From Roseibium denhamense (GTDB lineage: Bacteria; Pseudomonadota; Alphaproteobacteria; Rhizobiales; Stappiaceae), in assembly GCF_009711415.1 (NCBI RefSeq), contig NZ_SMLZ01000116.1:363564-427563 (forward strand): a stretch of DNA of 64,000 nucleotides. Direction: 5' to 3'. The notes under the pieces are model-generated. The model saw nothing but the letters and a program-made list of their open reading frames with translations. It was not told the DNA's origin and searched no databases. Position numbers and translations under genes: made by a program. Within the stretch, counting starts at the first letter, position 1. Every line of letters begins with the position of its first letter. Below are positions 17,627 to 27,561 of the stretch, piece by piece.

Positions 17627-19603
17627 GTGAAGGGTCTACCGTCTCGAAAGTCCGGACTGCTCCGGGCTTTGCGCTTGAGCGTGTCTTTGCGCGTGGCAGC
17701 TTGCGCCGCCGCGCCTCTTGGTGTGCGTAGCTTTCTGTTGGCTCTTGTTGCTGGATCCGCCCTCGTTTCGGCGGCTCCGCCCGCCCAGGCTTTCGAGATT
17801 TTTGGCTGGAAACTCTTCGGAGGCGATGAGGAGACCGCAGAAGCGGTTCCGGACCCGACGCCCTATGCTGCGGCCATCACGGTCACCTCCACCAATGAAG
17901 ATTTGAAGAAAGACCTCGAAGGCGCCTCGTTGCTGATTTCGCAACAGGATAAACCGCCTTCCGGGGAAGCCGGACTGATTTCGCGCGCTCTTTCCGATCG
18001 GGAACGCCTTGTCGCAAAACTCTATGCCGACGGGCGCTATGGCGGCACGGTCGATATTGCGCTTGCCGGTATTCCCCTTGAAACAGCGCTTGAACGCGGC
18101 GATCTGCCGGATCAGCGCCCGGTACCCATTACGATCAGTATAGATCCGGGCCCGGAATTCACATTCGGGTCCGTTTCGGTCACGAGCCGCAGCAGCGATT
18201 TGTCAACAGATCCGGCATTCTGGGGCCTCCAACGCGGAGAACCTGCCGAGTCCGGTAAGATCCTGACTGCTGAGCGGCGTATGCTGACACTCTTGCGCGG
18301 ACGGGGGTATCCCAAGGCAAGCATCGCGGAGCGCAGGATCACCGCAGATCACAGCTCCAACACGCTGGATGTTGGGCTGGTCGTAAACTCCGGTCCGCGG
18401 GCGCGGTTCGGTGTTGTGACTGTCGAAGGGACAGAAGTCACCGACCCCGCCTTCGTGGTCGAACAGGCAATGTTGCCGCAAGGCGGCGTTTATTCACCTG
18501 AAGACCTTGCACGGGCGCGGAAAAGACTGAACGAACTCGGGATATTTTCGTCCATCCGCTTTGTAGAGGGCGACATCTCAGGCCCTGAGGGTCTCATGCC
18601 CATCACGATTACGGTCAGCGAGCGCAAGCGGCATGTCATCGGCGCGGGCGCCTCCTGGTCCAGCACGGAAGGCTTTGGGGTTGAGGCCTACTGGCGGCGC
18701 CGGAACCTGTTCGGGCGCGGCGAACTGCTGTCCCTGGAAGGATCCGTCGGCCGGATCGGAAGCAACTCGATCGACGAACAGGAATACTCCGCCCGCATTG
18801 CGTTTGAAAAACCGGGCGTCTTCGGGCCGCTCACCAGTTTCTCTACCAGCTTGGGCGCGAAACAGGAAAACCCCGACGCGTACCTGAGCCGCACAATCAC
18901 CTATGACGCTTATCTGAACCGGCAATTCAGCGATCAGCTGCGCGCACGCGCGGGCGCGGAGGTTTACTACGCCAATGAAGAAGATGTCTTCGGCGACAAC
19001 GACTATCTGCTTGTCGGCATCCCGGCCGAACTCACCTTCGACAACCGCGATGACCCGTTGAATCCCTCCAAAGGGATCTTCGCGAACATCTTCGCCGAGC
19101 CCGCCTATGACACGTTCAATTCAACGGCCATGGGGTTTGTGCGTGGAACAGCCTCGTCCTACCTCGCCCTTGACGATGCAAAACGCTTCATTCTGGCCGG
19201 AAAGGTCACGGCCGGTACAATCGTCGCACCTTCCGTCCGCGACGTTCCGGCGAGCCGCCGGTTTATTGCCGGTGGCGGCGGTTCGATCCGTGGGTATGCC
19301 TATAGAAATGTCGGACCGCGGGTAAATGGCGAAATCTCCGGCGGACGGTCCCTTATTGAACTCTCCGGCGAAGTGCGTGTCAAAATGACAGACACGATTG
19401 GGGTGGTCGGCTTTGTTGATGCAGGCAACGCCTATGAAGACAGCATTCCTGACTTCTCGGGCGGCTTGAAGGTGGGCGTGGGCGCCGGTTTGCGCTACTT
19501 TACTCCTATAGGGCCGTTGAGAATCGATGCTGCGGTCCCGCTTGATCCGGAACAAGACGATCCGGATTTCGCCCTCTATGTTGGACTGAGCCAGGCGTTC
19601 TAA
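17627..19603 (+). CDS. tamA: TamA, Omp85-family outer-membrane translocation/assembly protein
   Basis: This 658-residue Omp85/BamA-superfamily protein is the outer-membrane half of the translocation and assembly module that helps insert autotransporters and other barrels. It has a long signal sequence whose basic start (KGLPSRKSG) leads to a hydrophobic core ending in PPAQA before FEIFGWKLF. POTRA-like repeats span about residues 80-340 (VTISIDPGPEFTFGSVSV-type strands; ARFGVVTVEGTEV). The 16-strand barrel (bacterial surface antigen domain) fills the rest, with the conserved loop-6 motif in GGGGSIRGYAYRNVGP and a C-terminal strand ending in FALYVGLSQAF. The start is GTG with AGGCGG six bases upstream. 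tamB begins five bases after the stop, so the two form an operon. Confidence 0.95.
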   Translation: MKGLPSRKSGLLRALRLSVSLRVAACAAAPLGVRSFLLALVAGSALVSAAPPAQAFEIFGWKLFGGDEETAEAVPDPTPYAAAITVTSTNEDLKKDLEGASLLISQQDKPPSGEAGLISRALSDRERLVAKLYADGRYGGTVDIALAGIPLETALERGDLPDQRPVPITISIDPGPEFTFGSVSVTSRSSDLSTDPAFWGLQRGEPAESGKILTAERRMLTLLRGRGYPKASIAERRITADHSSNTLDVGLVVNSGPRARFGVVTVEGTEVTDPAFVVEQAMLPQGGVYSPEDLARARKRLNELGIFSSIRFVEGDISGPEGLMPITITVSERKRHVIGAGASWSSTEGFGVEAYWRRRNLFGRGELLSLEGSVGRIGSNSIDEQEYSARIAFEKPGVFGPLTSFSTSLGAKQENPDAYLSRTITYDAYLNRQFSDQLRARAGAEVYYANEEDVFGDNDYLLVGIPAELTFDNRDDPLNPSKGIFANIFAEPAYDTFNSTAMGFVRGTASSYLALDDAKRFILAGKVTAGTIVAPSVRDVPASRRFIAGGGGSIRGYAYRNVGPRVNGEISGGRSLIELSGEVRVKMTDTIGVVGFVDAGNAYEDSIPDFSGGLKVGVGAGLRYFTPIGPLRIDAAVPLDPEQDDPDFALYVGLSQAF

Positions 19604-19608
19604 CGCAT

Positions 19609-22600
19609 ATGCGTTTGCTATCACTCTTCTTAAGGATCCTCGCGTTCCTGACACTTGCCGCAGTGTTCATTCCCGTGGCCACGATTGCCGTGCTCCAGGT
19701 CCCGGCGGGGCGGACCTTTGTGTCTAATGTCGTCAGCACACTTGCGTCCACCGATACACTCAAAATCGAGATATCGGATCTTTACTTGAGCTTCGGACTG
19801 AATGCATCGGTCGCCAAAGTAGCCCTCTCAGACCAGGAGGGTGTCTGGCTCGAACTGGACCAGGCTGCGGTCACCTGGTCACCAGCAGCGCTGCTTGCCG
19901 GCGAGATTGATGTTGAAACAATCACGGCACAACGGATTGATCTCAATCGAACCCCAACGAGCTCCGGTCCGGAAGACGCCCCACAGAAGAGCCCGGCGGC
20001 GTCAGCCGGTGGGGTGGGCGTTCCCTTCGACATCCGCCTTGAGAGCCTCTCTCTCAATGAAATCAATATTGGACCGGCTGTTCTCGGTGACCCCGTCTCC
20101 TTGTCCATAACCGGCGCGGGCGCCCTGGCCCTCGATCCGGCCTTGCTGTCCGCCCGGCTTGATGCAACGCGGATCGACGGTGTTGCCGCCGGACTGACTG
20201 CAAATGCCGAATTTGACCCTTCTGAAGGCATCCTTGCGTTTGATATCAAAGCATCGGAACCGCGGAATGGCCTGGCAGCCAAGCTGCTTGATCTGCCGGA
20301 CCTCCCTGCCCTGACCCTCGATCTGTCCGGAAAAGGCCCCCTCACCGATTGGGCGGCAGATCTCGATCTTGCTCTTGATGGCCGGACAACCGTGACCGGC
20401 TCTGCCACGCTTCGCGAAGACCAATCAGAGCGCCGCCTTGAGTTTGATCTAGACGGTGACCTGGAACCGCTTGCGCCTCCGGTCGCTCAGGCCTTTTTGC
20501 TGGGGACGACAAAAGCCAAGGGGACCGCGTCCTTCACCCTGGAGTTTGCGCCAAAGTCCGTTGATCTCAATCTCACCACCAGAACGGTTCAGCTGGCAGC
20601 AAATGGATCGATTGCTGATGGCGTCGTCAAATCAAAGGCGGATGTGACCGTCGGTGCAGGATCGGGCAGCCTGATCGCCTTGGACCTGCCGGACAGGAGA
20701 CTTGCCGCTGGTCAGTTGTCGTTGGCCGCAGAGGCGTCCGGCCCCCTGGAGGCTGTCGACTTTACGTCGAACCTCTCCTTGGAAACCATCCAGACAACCG
20801 AGGGCCGTACCGGTCCGATCCGCCTGGACCTTTCCGGGAATGGTGCCGATTTCCGCCCTGAATCCCTTCGCGTTCCATTTGACCTATCTCTCGCGATCAA
20901 GACGTTTGAAGGGCTGGTTCCGGCAACAAAACCGCTTACCGGAGATATCTCTTTGACAGCGGGCGGGACGGCAAACGCTGAGGATCAATCCATCGACGTA
21001 TCCGCTTTGACATTGGACAGCCGGCCCTTGGATGCATCCCTTGCCGAAACGACCTTGAGTGCGGCGCGGGCGACCGGCAACGGGACGCTCAGACTGAAGG
21101 ACTTGTCTTCGTTTTCAGAATTGGCGGGGCGCTCCCTTGGGGGCACGGCAACAACGGACCTCGCCTTCGATCTGGACCCGTCTGAACTTGCAGGAACACT
21201 CGCCGTGGGCCTGACAGGCAATTCCCTCGCGTTCGGCGTTCCGCAAGCGGATGCCTTGTTTGAAGGCCGTTCGACGCTCGATACGCAGCTTGACCTAAAC
21301 GGTCTGGACAACATCACCATCGAGACGCTGAGCCTCAAAACACCCGCGCTCCAAGCGGACGGGACCGTTGCCTATTCGCCAGATGAAGTTGCTGCAGATC
21401 TTAATATCATCCTTGAAGATCTTGCCCGGATCGACAGTCAGGTCGCCGGCGCGCTCGCTGCCAAAATCAAAACAAACGGCGCATTGGACGCACTCGGTGT
21501 TGATGCGGAGCTTACGTCAAAGCAGATCCTGCTGGCCGGAACGCCTCTGGATGATTTGAAGCTGAGCGCGCAAGCCGTAGCCGATATTGACGCGCCGACA
21601 GCAACCTTGACGACGACAGCAAGTCTCAACGGACAGCCGATTGCGGTGGATGTGGAACTTTCGAGCAAGGACGGGGGCGCTGATCTGAACCCTCTCTCGA
21701 TCACTCTGGCCGGAAACACGATCAAAGGGTCGCTTGCAGTTGGCGACCTGTCAGATCCTGTGCAAACACTCAGCGGGCAACTCGATATCTCGGCGCCTGA
21801 TCTTGGAACGCTCTCCCCGCTTGCTCTGACCGAACTGGGCGGATCGCTGACTGGAACTTTGCTCGCGAACCCCGATGACAAGACCCTGCGGCTCGACCTG
21901 GCGGGCGCGGATATTGAAATTCCTTCGGTCAGCGTTTCGGGCGTGAAACTCCATGCAAATGTCGCGCCGCCGTTTACGACGGACACGTTGTCGGCGGACA
22001 TTGAGGTTACTGATATCATCACGGATGTCAGCCCAATTCATACCGTCAAGGTGACCGCCGTTCCGGACGATGGCGGGACCCAGATCGACGCGGACATCAA
22101 GCTGGATAGCGGCAGTGAGGACGGGCTCACGATGAGTGCTCTCTTCAGCCAGCCGGACAGCGCCAGCTATCAGCTCCGCCTTGCGGATCTTGCCCTTGTT
22201 TATCAGGGTCTTCAAAGCCGCCTGACGCAACCCGCGACACTCACCTATGCCGGACAGACCGCGCAAATCACGCCGCTGGAACTTCAGCTCGGCAGCGGGT
22301 CCTTGAGTGTTTCGGGGACCGCAGGGGCGGACCTCGATCTATCCGCCAAGTTGAACGATGTACCGCTCAATCTTGCCAATGCCTTCGTGCCCTCCCTTGG
22401 GCTGGGCGGAACGCTCTCCGGCACAGCGACGGCGAGCGGCAGTTCGTCTGCTCCGGAAGCGGCATGGTCGCTCACGGGGGCCGGACTGACCGCGGCACAA
22501 ATGCAAAGCAACGGACTGGCGGCCCTGTCTCTCACGTCAAACGGCACATTGGCCAACAATACGGTCACACAGACAACACGGGTCGATGACCCGAACGGCC

Positions 22601-23958
22601 TCAACCTGACCGCCAGCGGCACGGTTGGCCTGAATGCGCCGACACCCTTGTCGCTCAGTCTTGAGGGGGCGGTTCCCTTTGCCGCCCTGCGGCGTCCGCT
22701 CATTGAAGCCGGGCTCAGCGGCGAAGGTACGATATCGGTTTCCGGCACGGTCGCTGGCACTGCCTCCTCACCGGCCTATCAAATCACCGCCACCCCATCC
22801 GGGCTCAGGGTGACAAGCCTGTCGACCGGGCTGACCGTCCAAAACCTGACCGGGTCTGTTGCCGTTACTCAGGATCAGGCATCCTTGAACGGTATTGCCG
22901 GGGAGTTGTCGACGGGTGGCAGATTGACCGCAGGTGGCACCGTCAGCATGTCCGAGGGCAATCAAGCCAACCTTTCAGTGAACCTTTCTCAAGGCCGTTA
23001 CATAGACCCCGGATTGGTGACAGCGATTGTCAGTGCGGACATAAGTGTGTCTGGCCCATTGGCATCTCCCAGTTCGTCAGCGCTGATCGGGGGCACTGTG
23101 ACGATAGAGAAAGCCGATGTTTCGATCCCGGAATCCTTGCCAGGTGCGATCCCTCCGGTGGATGTGCAGCACATCAACGCCTCAAGCGCCATCCTCAAGC
23201 AGGTCGCGGCCCTTGGCGGCGGCGGCGAAAGAACCAGTCAATCAAGCCAGAAATCCGTCCCGCCAAGATTGGATGTGCTTCTGTCTGCACCGGGACGCAT
23301 CTTTGTCCGCGGACGCGGCCTGGACGCCGAACTCCAGGGCAACCTGAAAATCGTCGGAACGACCGCGGATCCCCAGGCTATCGGCAGCTTTTCCCTGAAG
23401 CGCGGCCAGCTCGATATCCTGACGAGGCGCCTGACATTCTCCCGCGGAAATGCAACCTTCGAAGGGTCATTGACCCCTGTCATCGATTTTGCAGCCACGA
23501 CAAGCGTTAGCGATACCACAATCACGGTTTCGGTCAGTGGTCAGGCCGATGACCCGCAAATCAGCTTCACATCCTCGCCGGAGCTGCCGCAAGACGAAGT
23601 TCTTGCCCTGTTGTTGTTCGGCAAAAGTGTTGGGAACCTATCTGCGACCCAGGTTGCGCGCCTGGCAGCGGCCATCGCCACCCTGACGGGCGGCAGCGAC
23701 AGTGGACCTCTGGCCCAGATCCGGAAGGGCCTTGGCCTTGATGCCATCGATATCAACACGGATGGCGACAACGGGCCCTCGCTTGCCGTCGGCAAGTACA
23801 TCAATGACAATATCTATCTCGGCGTTGAACAAGGCACCGGCAGCGACTCCAGCCGGGTACAGGTCGATATCGATCTTGATCGTGGCCTGAAAGTCCGTGG
23901 AGAGGTCGGCGCAGACGGCGAGTCCAAGGCCGGCATTTTTTTCGAGCGGGAGTACTAA
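19609..23958 (+). CDS. tamB: TamB, AsmA-like translocation/assembly module inner-membrane protein
   Basis: This 1449-residue protein has one N-terminal membrane helix (LLSLFLRILAFLTLAAVFIP) and a very long periplasmic part rich in repeated beta-strand patterns (LDLSGKGPL, LTGNSLAFGV and similar), the beta-taco groove of the AsmA/TamB family. The C-terminal ~350 residues match the TamB (DUF490) domain: VDIDLDRGLKVRGEVG, GSFSLKRGQLDIL, and ELPQDEVLALLLFGKSVGNLS. Relatives span the periplasm and act with TamA in outer-membrane protein insertion and, in several bacteria, in anterograde phospholipid transport. It starts five bases after tamA, the usual arrangement. Confidence 0.95.
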   Translation: MRLLSLFLRILAFLTLAAVFIPVATIAVLQVPAGRTFVSNVVSTLASTDTLKIEISDLYLSFGLNASVAKVALSDQEGVWLELDQAAVTWSPAALLAGEIDVETITAQRIDLNRTPTSSGPEDAPQKSPAASAGGVGVPFDIRLESLSLNEINIGPAVLGDPVSLSITGAGALALDPALLSARLDATRIDGVAAGLTANAEFDPSEGILAFDIKASEPRNGLAAKLLDLPDLPALTLDLSGKGPLTDWAADLDLALDGRTTVTGSATLREDQSERRLEFDLDGDLEPLAPPVAQAFLLGTTKAKGTASFTLEFAPKSVDLNLTTRTVQLAANGSIADGVVKSKADVTVGAGSGSLIALDLPDRRLAAGQLSLAAEASGPLEAVDFTSNLSLETIQTTEGRTGPIRLDLSGNGADFRPESLRVPFDLSLAIKTFEGLVPATKPLTGDISLTAGGTANAEDQSIDVSALTLDSRPLDASLAETTLSAARATGNGTLRLKDLSSFSELAGRSLGGTATTDLAFDLDPSELAGTLAVGLTGNSLAFGVPQADALFEGRSTLDTQLDLNGLDNITIETLSLKTPALQADGTVAYSPDEVAADLNIILEDLARIDSQVAGALAAKIKTNGALDALGVDAELTSKQILLAGTPLDDLKLSAQAVADIDAPTATLTTTASLNGQPIAVDVELSSKDGGADLNPLSITLAGNTIKGSLAVGDLSDPVQTLSGQLDISAPDLGTLSPLALTELGGSLTGTLLANPDDKTLRLDLAGADIEIPSVSVSGVKLHANVAPPFTTDTLSADIEVTDIITDVSPIHTVKVTAVPDDGGTQIDADIKLDSGSEDGLTMSALFSQPDSASYQLRLADLALVYQGLQSRLTQPATLTYAGQTAQITPLELQLGSGSLSVSGTAGADLDLSAKLNDVPLNLANAFVPSLGLGGTLSGTATASGSSSAPEAAWSLTGAGLTAAQMQSNGLAALSLTSNGTLANNTVTQTTRVDDPNGLNLTASGTVGLNAPTPLSLSLEGAVPFAALRRPLIEAGLSGEGTISVSGTVAGTASSPAYQITATPSGLRVTSLSTGLTVQNLTGSVAVTQDQASLNGIAGELSTGGRLTAGGTVSMSEGNQANLSVNLSQGRYIDPGLVTAIVSADISVSGPLASPSSSALIGGTVTIEKADVSIPESLPGAIPPVDVQHINASSAILKQVAALGGGGERTSQSSQKSVPPRLDVLLSAPGRIFVRGRGLDAELQGNLKIVGTTADPQAIGSFSLKRGQLDILTRRLTFSRGNATFEGSLTPVIDFAATTSVSDTTITVSVSGQADDPQISFTSSPELPQDEVLALLLFGKSVGNLSATQVARLAAAIATLTGGSDSGPLAQIRKGLGLDAIDINTDGDNGPSLAVGKYINDNIYLGVEQGTGSDSSRVQVDIDLDRGLKVRGEVGADGESKAGIFFEREY

Positions 23959-24103
23959 TCCGGCGCCATGCGCCGTCATCCCGTTTTCTACCGGCGCTAT
24001 TTTTGACAAGGACACAGTGGATTCCCGCCGTTTCTTTTGCTCCGACCGACAATTCCATGGCAGGCTGTTGCGGTGCACCGGTTGAATGTGCAAGGTTTCC
24101 GCC

Positions 24104-24550
24104 ATGACCAATACAACCAAATCAAATAATCTGAATGTTCTTGGGGGAACCGTGTATCTGGCGGAAGTGCCCGATACCGGTGGCAAGGAAGGCATGGCAC
24201 ACAGCAGTACCGATTACACTCTTGGGGAACGTATCTGTAAGGCAAGGGACGCATCCGGCCTTTCCACCGCCCAGCTGGCGCGGCGGCTGGGAATAAAGAC
24301 CTCAACCTTGCAAAGCTGGGAAAGCGATCGGTCCGAGCCTCGGTCTAATAAATTGATTTTGCTTGCAGGTGTGCTGAACGTAAGCCCCACATGGCTTCTT
24401 GTCGGCCGGGGAACGCCGCCGCTGACCGACGACACCGCAGCTCCTGCCGATATTGACGGAATGCGCAGTGTGCTCGACCGGATCCAGAAGCAGGCGCAGG
24501 CGCTTGCGGACGAAATCGCCGACCTTCAGGACAAGATCAACCGCGTTTGA
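24104..24550 (+). CDS. XRE-family helix-turn-helix regulator with C-terminal coiled coil
   Basis: This 148-residue DNA-binding protein has an N-terminal ~40-residue non-conserved arm, an XRE/Cro helix-turn-helix (TLGERICKARDASGLSTAQ, LARRLGIKTSTLQSWESDRS, EPRSNKLILLAGVLNVSPTW) at ~42-105, and a C-terminal heptad-rich segment (MRSVLDRIQKQAQALADEIA) likely to dimerise. ATG 24104 has AAGG about ten bases upstream; an in-frame ATG at 24086 is possible. It follows tamB by 145 bp on the same strand. Its targets are unknown. The motif resembles small regulators common in Rhizobiales and Rhodobacterales. Confidence 0.8.
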   Translation: MTNTTKSNNLNVLGGTVYLAEVPDTGGKEGMAHSSTDYTLGERICKARDASGLSTAQLARRLGIKTSTLQSWESDRSEPRSNKLILLAGVLNVSPTWLLVGRGTPPLTDDTAAPADIDGMRSVLDRIQKQAQALADEIADLQDKINRV

Positions 24551-24816
24551 TCCTTCTGCGGCTCAAAGAAGTTGAGCGTCAGTCCGGGTAAACGGGACCG
24601 GGAAACTTGCCCTTCGGGATGAGGTTGGTTGTGGGCTTGCAGACCTCATCCCACGCAGTTGCTGCTGCGCTGCCGCAAAGACGTCTGCTTGCCGCCCGGC
24701 CCGGCAGATAGACCTTCAAGCGGCCTTGCAAGCCTCTCGCCGGATGCCTATTCCTTATAGCCCACTCGTATTTTCCATTTCATCGTCCGGCCCGGACGTC
24801 CTCCAAGGAGCGACCG

Positions 24817-26277
24817 ATGTCATCATTCAACCCTGCCATCTTCAAGGATCTCAACTACATCGGGGGGGAATGGGTTGGAGCCGACAGCGGCCAGACTGTG
24901 GCCGTCACAAACCCGGCGACGGGCGATCACATCGGTTCAGTTCCAATGTGCGGCCGGGCGGAGACCAATCGCGCGATTGCAGCCGCCACTTCCGCTTTGC
25001 CTGCCTGGAAAGCACTGACTGCGGACGCCCGGGCAACCCATATGGTGAACCTGTGTGATGCCATCATGGATCACCTTGACGACCTTGCCATTGTCCTGAC
25101 CAGCGAGATGGGCAAGCCGCTGGCCGAAGCAAAAGGGGAAATCGCCCTGGGCGTGAAGTACATCCGGTTCTTTGCCGAAGAGGGCAAACGGATTTACGGC
25201 GACACCATTCCCTCACCCTGGGCTGACCGGCGGATTGTCGTGACAAAGGAACCGGTTGGTGTTGCAGGCGCGATCACGCCGTGGAATTTTCCCAACTCGA
25301 TGATTGCCCGCAAACTTGGCGCTGCACTCGCTTCCGGCTGCACGATGGTGATCAAGCCTTCTGAGTTCACGCCCTTCTCCGCGCTTGCCTTCGGTGCACT
25401 GGCGGATAAAGCCGGGTTGCCAAAAGGCGTCATCAACATATTGACCGGGGATGCTCCGGCGATTGGGGAGGAAATGTGCGAAAACCCCGATCTGCGCAAG
25501 ATCACATTCACGGGGTCGACCCGCGTTGGCAAGCTTTTGGCGGCTAATGCAGGCAAACACATGAAGAAAATCTCCATGGAGCTCGGCGGCAATGCGCCCT
25601 TCATCGTGTTTGACGACGCGGATCTGGACCGCGCGGTTGAAGGAGCAATAGCAAGCAAGTTCCGCAATTCCGGACAGACCTGTGTGTGCGCCAACCGCAT
25701 CTATGTCCAAGCGGGCGTATATGACCAGTTCGCGGACAAACTGAAAGCCGCCATGGAGGCACAGCTCAGCCCCGGAAACGGGATGGAGCCGGACACGACC
25801 CAAGGTCCGCTCATCAATGAGGCGGCCGTTGACAAGGTGGCTGCCCATGTTGCCGATGCACTGGAAAAAGGCGCGACCCTGGTCACCGGGGGCAAACGTC
25901 TCGAAACCGCCGGAACGTTCTACGCACCGACCCTATTGACCGGAATGACCCAGGAAATGCGGGTTGCCCATGAGGAGACATTCGGCCCGCTTGCCGGTCT
26001 CTTCAAATTCGAGACCGAAGAGGACGCCATCCGGTTGGCCAACGACACGGAGTATGGCCTGGCCTGCTATTTCTACTCCAACGGTCTCGGGCGTACCTAC
26101 CGCGTCATGGAACAGCTGCAATATGGGCTGGTCGGCGTCAATGAGGGCGTGATCACCACCGAAGTTGCGCCGTTCGGCGGCGTAAAGGACAGCGGCCTCG
26201 GCAATGAGGGCTCCAAATACGGTTTGGACGATTACCTGAACATCAAATATAGCTGTATCGGCGGCCTTGGCCTCTAG
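24817..26277 (+). CDS. gabD: NAD(P)-dependent aldehyde dehydrogenase, succinate-semialdehyde dehydrogenase type
   Basis: This 486-residue ALDH-superfamily enzyme probably oxidises succinate semialdehyde to succinate in GABA and related catabolism. Visible are the cofactor region GAITPWNFP and VIKPSEFTPFSALAF, the turn FTGSTRVGKLL, the general base Glu in SMELGGNAPFIVF and the catalytic Cys in NSGQTCVCANRIYV. The second Cys two residues later and the flanking CVCANR are typical of the SSADH/GabD group. GabD is therefore favoured, although glutarate semialdehyde dehydrogenase (DavD) is nearly indistinguishable by eye. ATG 24817 follows AAGGAG. No aminotransferase or transporter gene for GABA is adjacent. 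Confidence 0.88.
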   Translation: MSSFNPAIFKDLNYIGGEWVGADSGQTVAVTNPATGDHIGSVPMCGRAETNRAIAAATSALPAWKALTADARATHMVNLCDAIMDHLDDLAIVLTSEMGKPLAEAKGEIALGVKYIRFFAEEGKRIYGDTIPSPWADRRIVVTKEPVGVAGAITPWNFPNSMIARKLGAALASGCTMVIKPSEFTPFSALAFGALADKAGLPKGVINILTGDAPAIGEEMCENPDLRKITFTGSTRVGKLLAANAGKHMKKISMELGGNAPFIVFDDADLDRAVEGAIASKFRNSGQTCVCANRIYVQAGVYDQFADKLKAAMEAQLSPGNGMEPDTTQGPLINEAAVDKVAAHVADALEKGATLVTGGKRLETAGTFYAPTLLTGMTQEMRVAHEETFGPLAGLFKFETEEDAIRLANDTEYGLACYFYSNGLGRTYRVMEQLQYGLVGVNEGVITTEVAPFGGVKDSGLGNEGSKYGLDDYLNIKYSCIGGLGL

Positions 26278-26284
26278 AGCGATA

Positions 26285-26321
26285 CCCGTGGAAAAAGAGC
26301 CTCTTGGTTTGTGTCCACGGG
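26285..26321 (+). terminator. Possible terminator after the aldehyde dehydrogenase gene
   Basis: CCCGTGGA (26285) pairs with TCCACGGG (ending 26321) around a 21-base loop that can form its own AAGAG/CTCTT pair. The hairpin begins seven bases after the stop and is followed by AAAATTGTTCTTT rather than a clean T-run. Confidence 0.45.
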
Positions 26322-26429
26322 AAAATTGTTCTTTATAGACGGTGTTAGAACGTCCCGCCCAGGCTGATTGATCGGAAGGATGTTCAATCTATTCGGCCGG
26401 GACTCTAAGCCGCGCCGGCCAGATCCGCG

Positions 26430-27152
26430 TCAAGTCACGGGTTCCAGCAGAGCCTTTTCCACGTCCCGGAACAGCTCCACGTGATCGATGTTCATTTGTT
26501 CGACGCCGCACCGCACGGCCGTCTCAAAAACTGCGCGGTCACTGCCGCCATAGAACATCTGCGTAATCAGCCCGGCAGACTTTGCTTGTGCAACCAGGGC
26601 TTCGCTGACATCGCCTTCGTGAAACTCGAGAATATGCGCGTCCAGCGCAACGGCACGTTCAACAGATCCGACATGGGCAAACAGCACCATGCGCCGGAGA
26701 TCAGGAACTTGCGCGCGCGCTTGCGCCCGGATGGATTGATCGAACGAGAATGTCCATGCGTCCGCAAGCATACCGCGAGCTGCCAACATATCCCGCACCT
26801 CAGCCGGGTCCCCTTCCTTGATCTCCGCATAGGTTTTGATCCGGCCCCGGCAGGCATCCAGAAAATCGCTTAGCCTGGGCACCGATTCCCCCGCGAAGTC
26901 GGCGTGAAACCACCTGCCTGCATCAAGCTGGTCAATCTCATCAGACGTCATGTCTGCGAACCGGCCCGTTCCATTGGTAGTCCGGTTGACGGTTTCATCG
27001 TGATGCACGTAGAGCACGCCATCGCGGGATGGCCGAACATCGAATTCAACGACATCCGCGCCGATTTCAATTGCCTTTTCGAGCGCTGCAAACGTGTTTT
27101 CCGGCGCTTGAAGACAAGCGCCCCGATGACAGACGATAGCTGCACGTTTCAC
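26430..27152 (-). CDS. Glycerophosphodiester phosphodiesterase (UgpQ/GDPD family)
   Basis: This 240-residue cytoplasmic-type GDPD has no signal peptide. It hydrolyses glycerophosphodiesters to glycerol-3-phosphate and an alcohol. The family core is clear: HRGACLQAPENTFAALEKA with the catalytic His/Arg pair, VEFDVRPSRDGVLYVHHDE with the metal-binding Glu/Asp and second His, NRTTNGTG, and later YAEIKEGD. The length fits UgpQ. It stands alone on the minus strand; no ugp transporter genes are adjacent. Confidence 0.93.
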   Translation of the reverse strand: MKRAAIVCHRGACLQAPENTFAALEKAIEIGADVVEFDVRPSRDGVLYVHHDETVNRTTNGTGRFADMTSDEIDQLDAGRWFHADFAGESVPRLSDFLDACRGRIKTYAEIKEGDPAEVRDMLAARGMLADAWTFSFDQSIRAQARAQVPDLRRMVLFAHVGSVERAVALDAHILEFHEGDVSEALVAQAKSAGLITQMFYGGSDRAVFETAVRCGVEQMNIDHVELFRDVEKALLEPVT

Positions 27153-27561
27153 GTCTTATTCTCCTGTTGCGCCTGCCCCACAGCGTTGGGCTGCCTGGCC
27201 GGATGAAAACCTTGTTTGCGGGAAAGTGGCCTAGGGGTGCCCGAACTTCTTTAAGCTATGATGACAGTTTTTAATGCCATGCAATTTCAGTTTGTTAACA
27301 GGCGAAAACACTCTGGTCGTGTGGTTCTTAATTTCTACAATCAAATACAGATTCGCAACATCTCGATCCGCAGGGGACGTTGTTCCATAAAAGGCATCTC
27401 CTGGCTGCCCTGCTAGCAGAGGATCATTGGTCCGCTTTCACGGAACTGTTCAATCCCAGCGAACAGTCAGTCAAATTGCCGCAGATGCGAAGATGCTTAT
27501 GTAAGACGGCGTGGCGTTCATGAGCGAACGCAGCCCTAACACCAGAATTTGAGGTTTGATC
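27153..27561. other. Intergenic region upstream of the YceI-b561 operon
   Basis: About 410 bp lie between two divergent genes, with no convincing coding frame. It holds the promoters of the GDPD gene and the yceI operon. Small inverted repeats are present (CTGTTC/GAACAG near 27446-27468; GCGTTC/GAACGC near 27512-27530) and an AT-rich stretch lies around 27240-27370. I could not assign a regulator. Confidence 0.4.
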
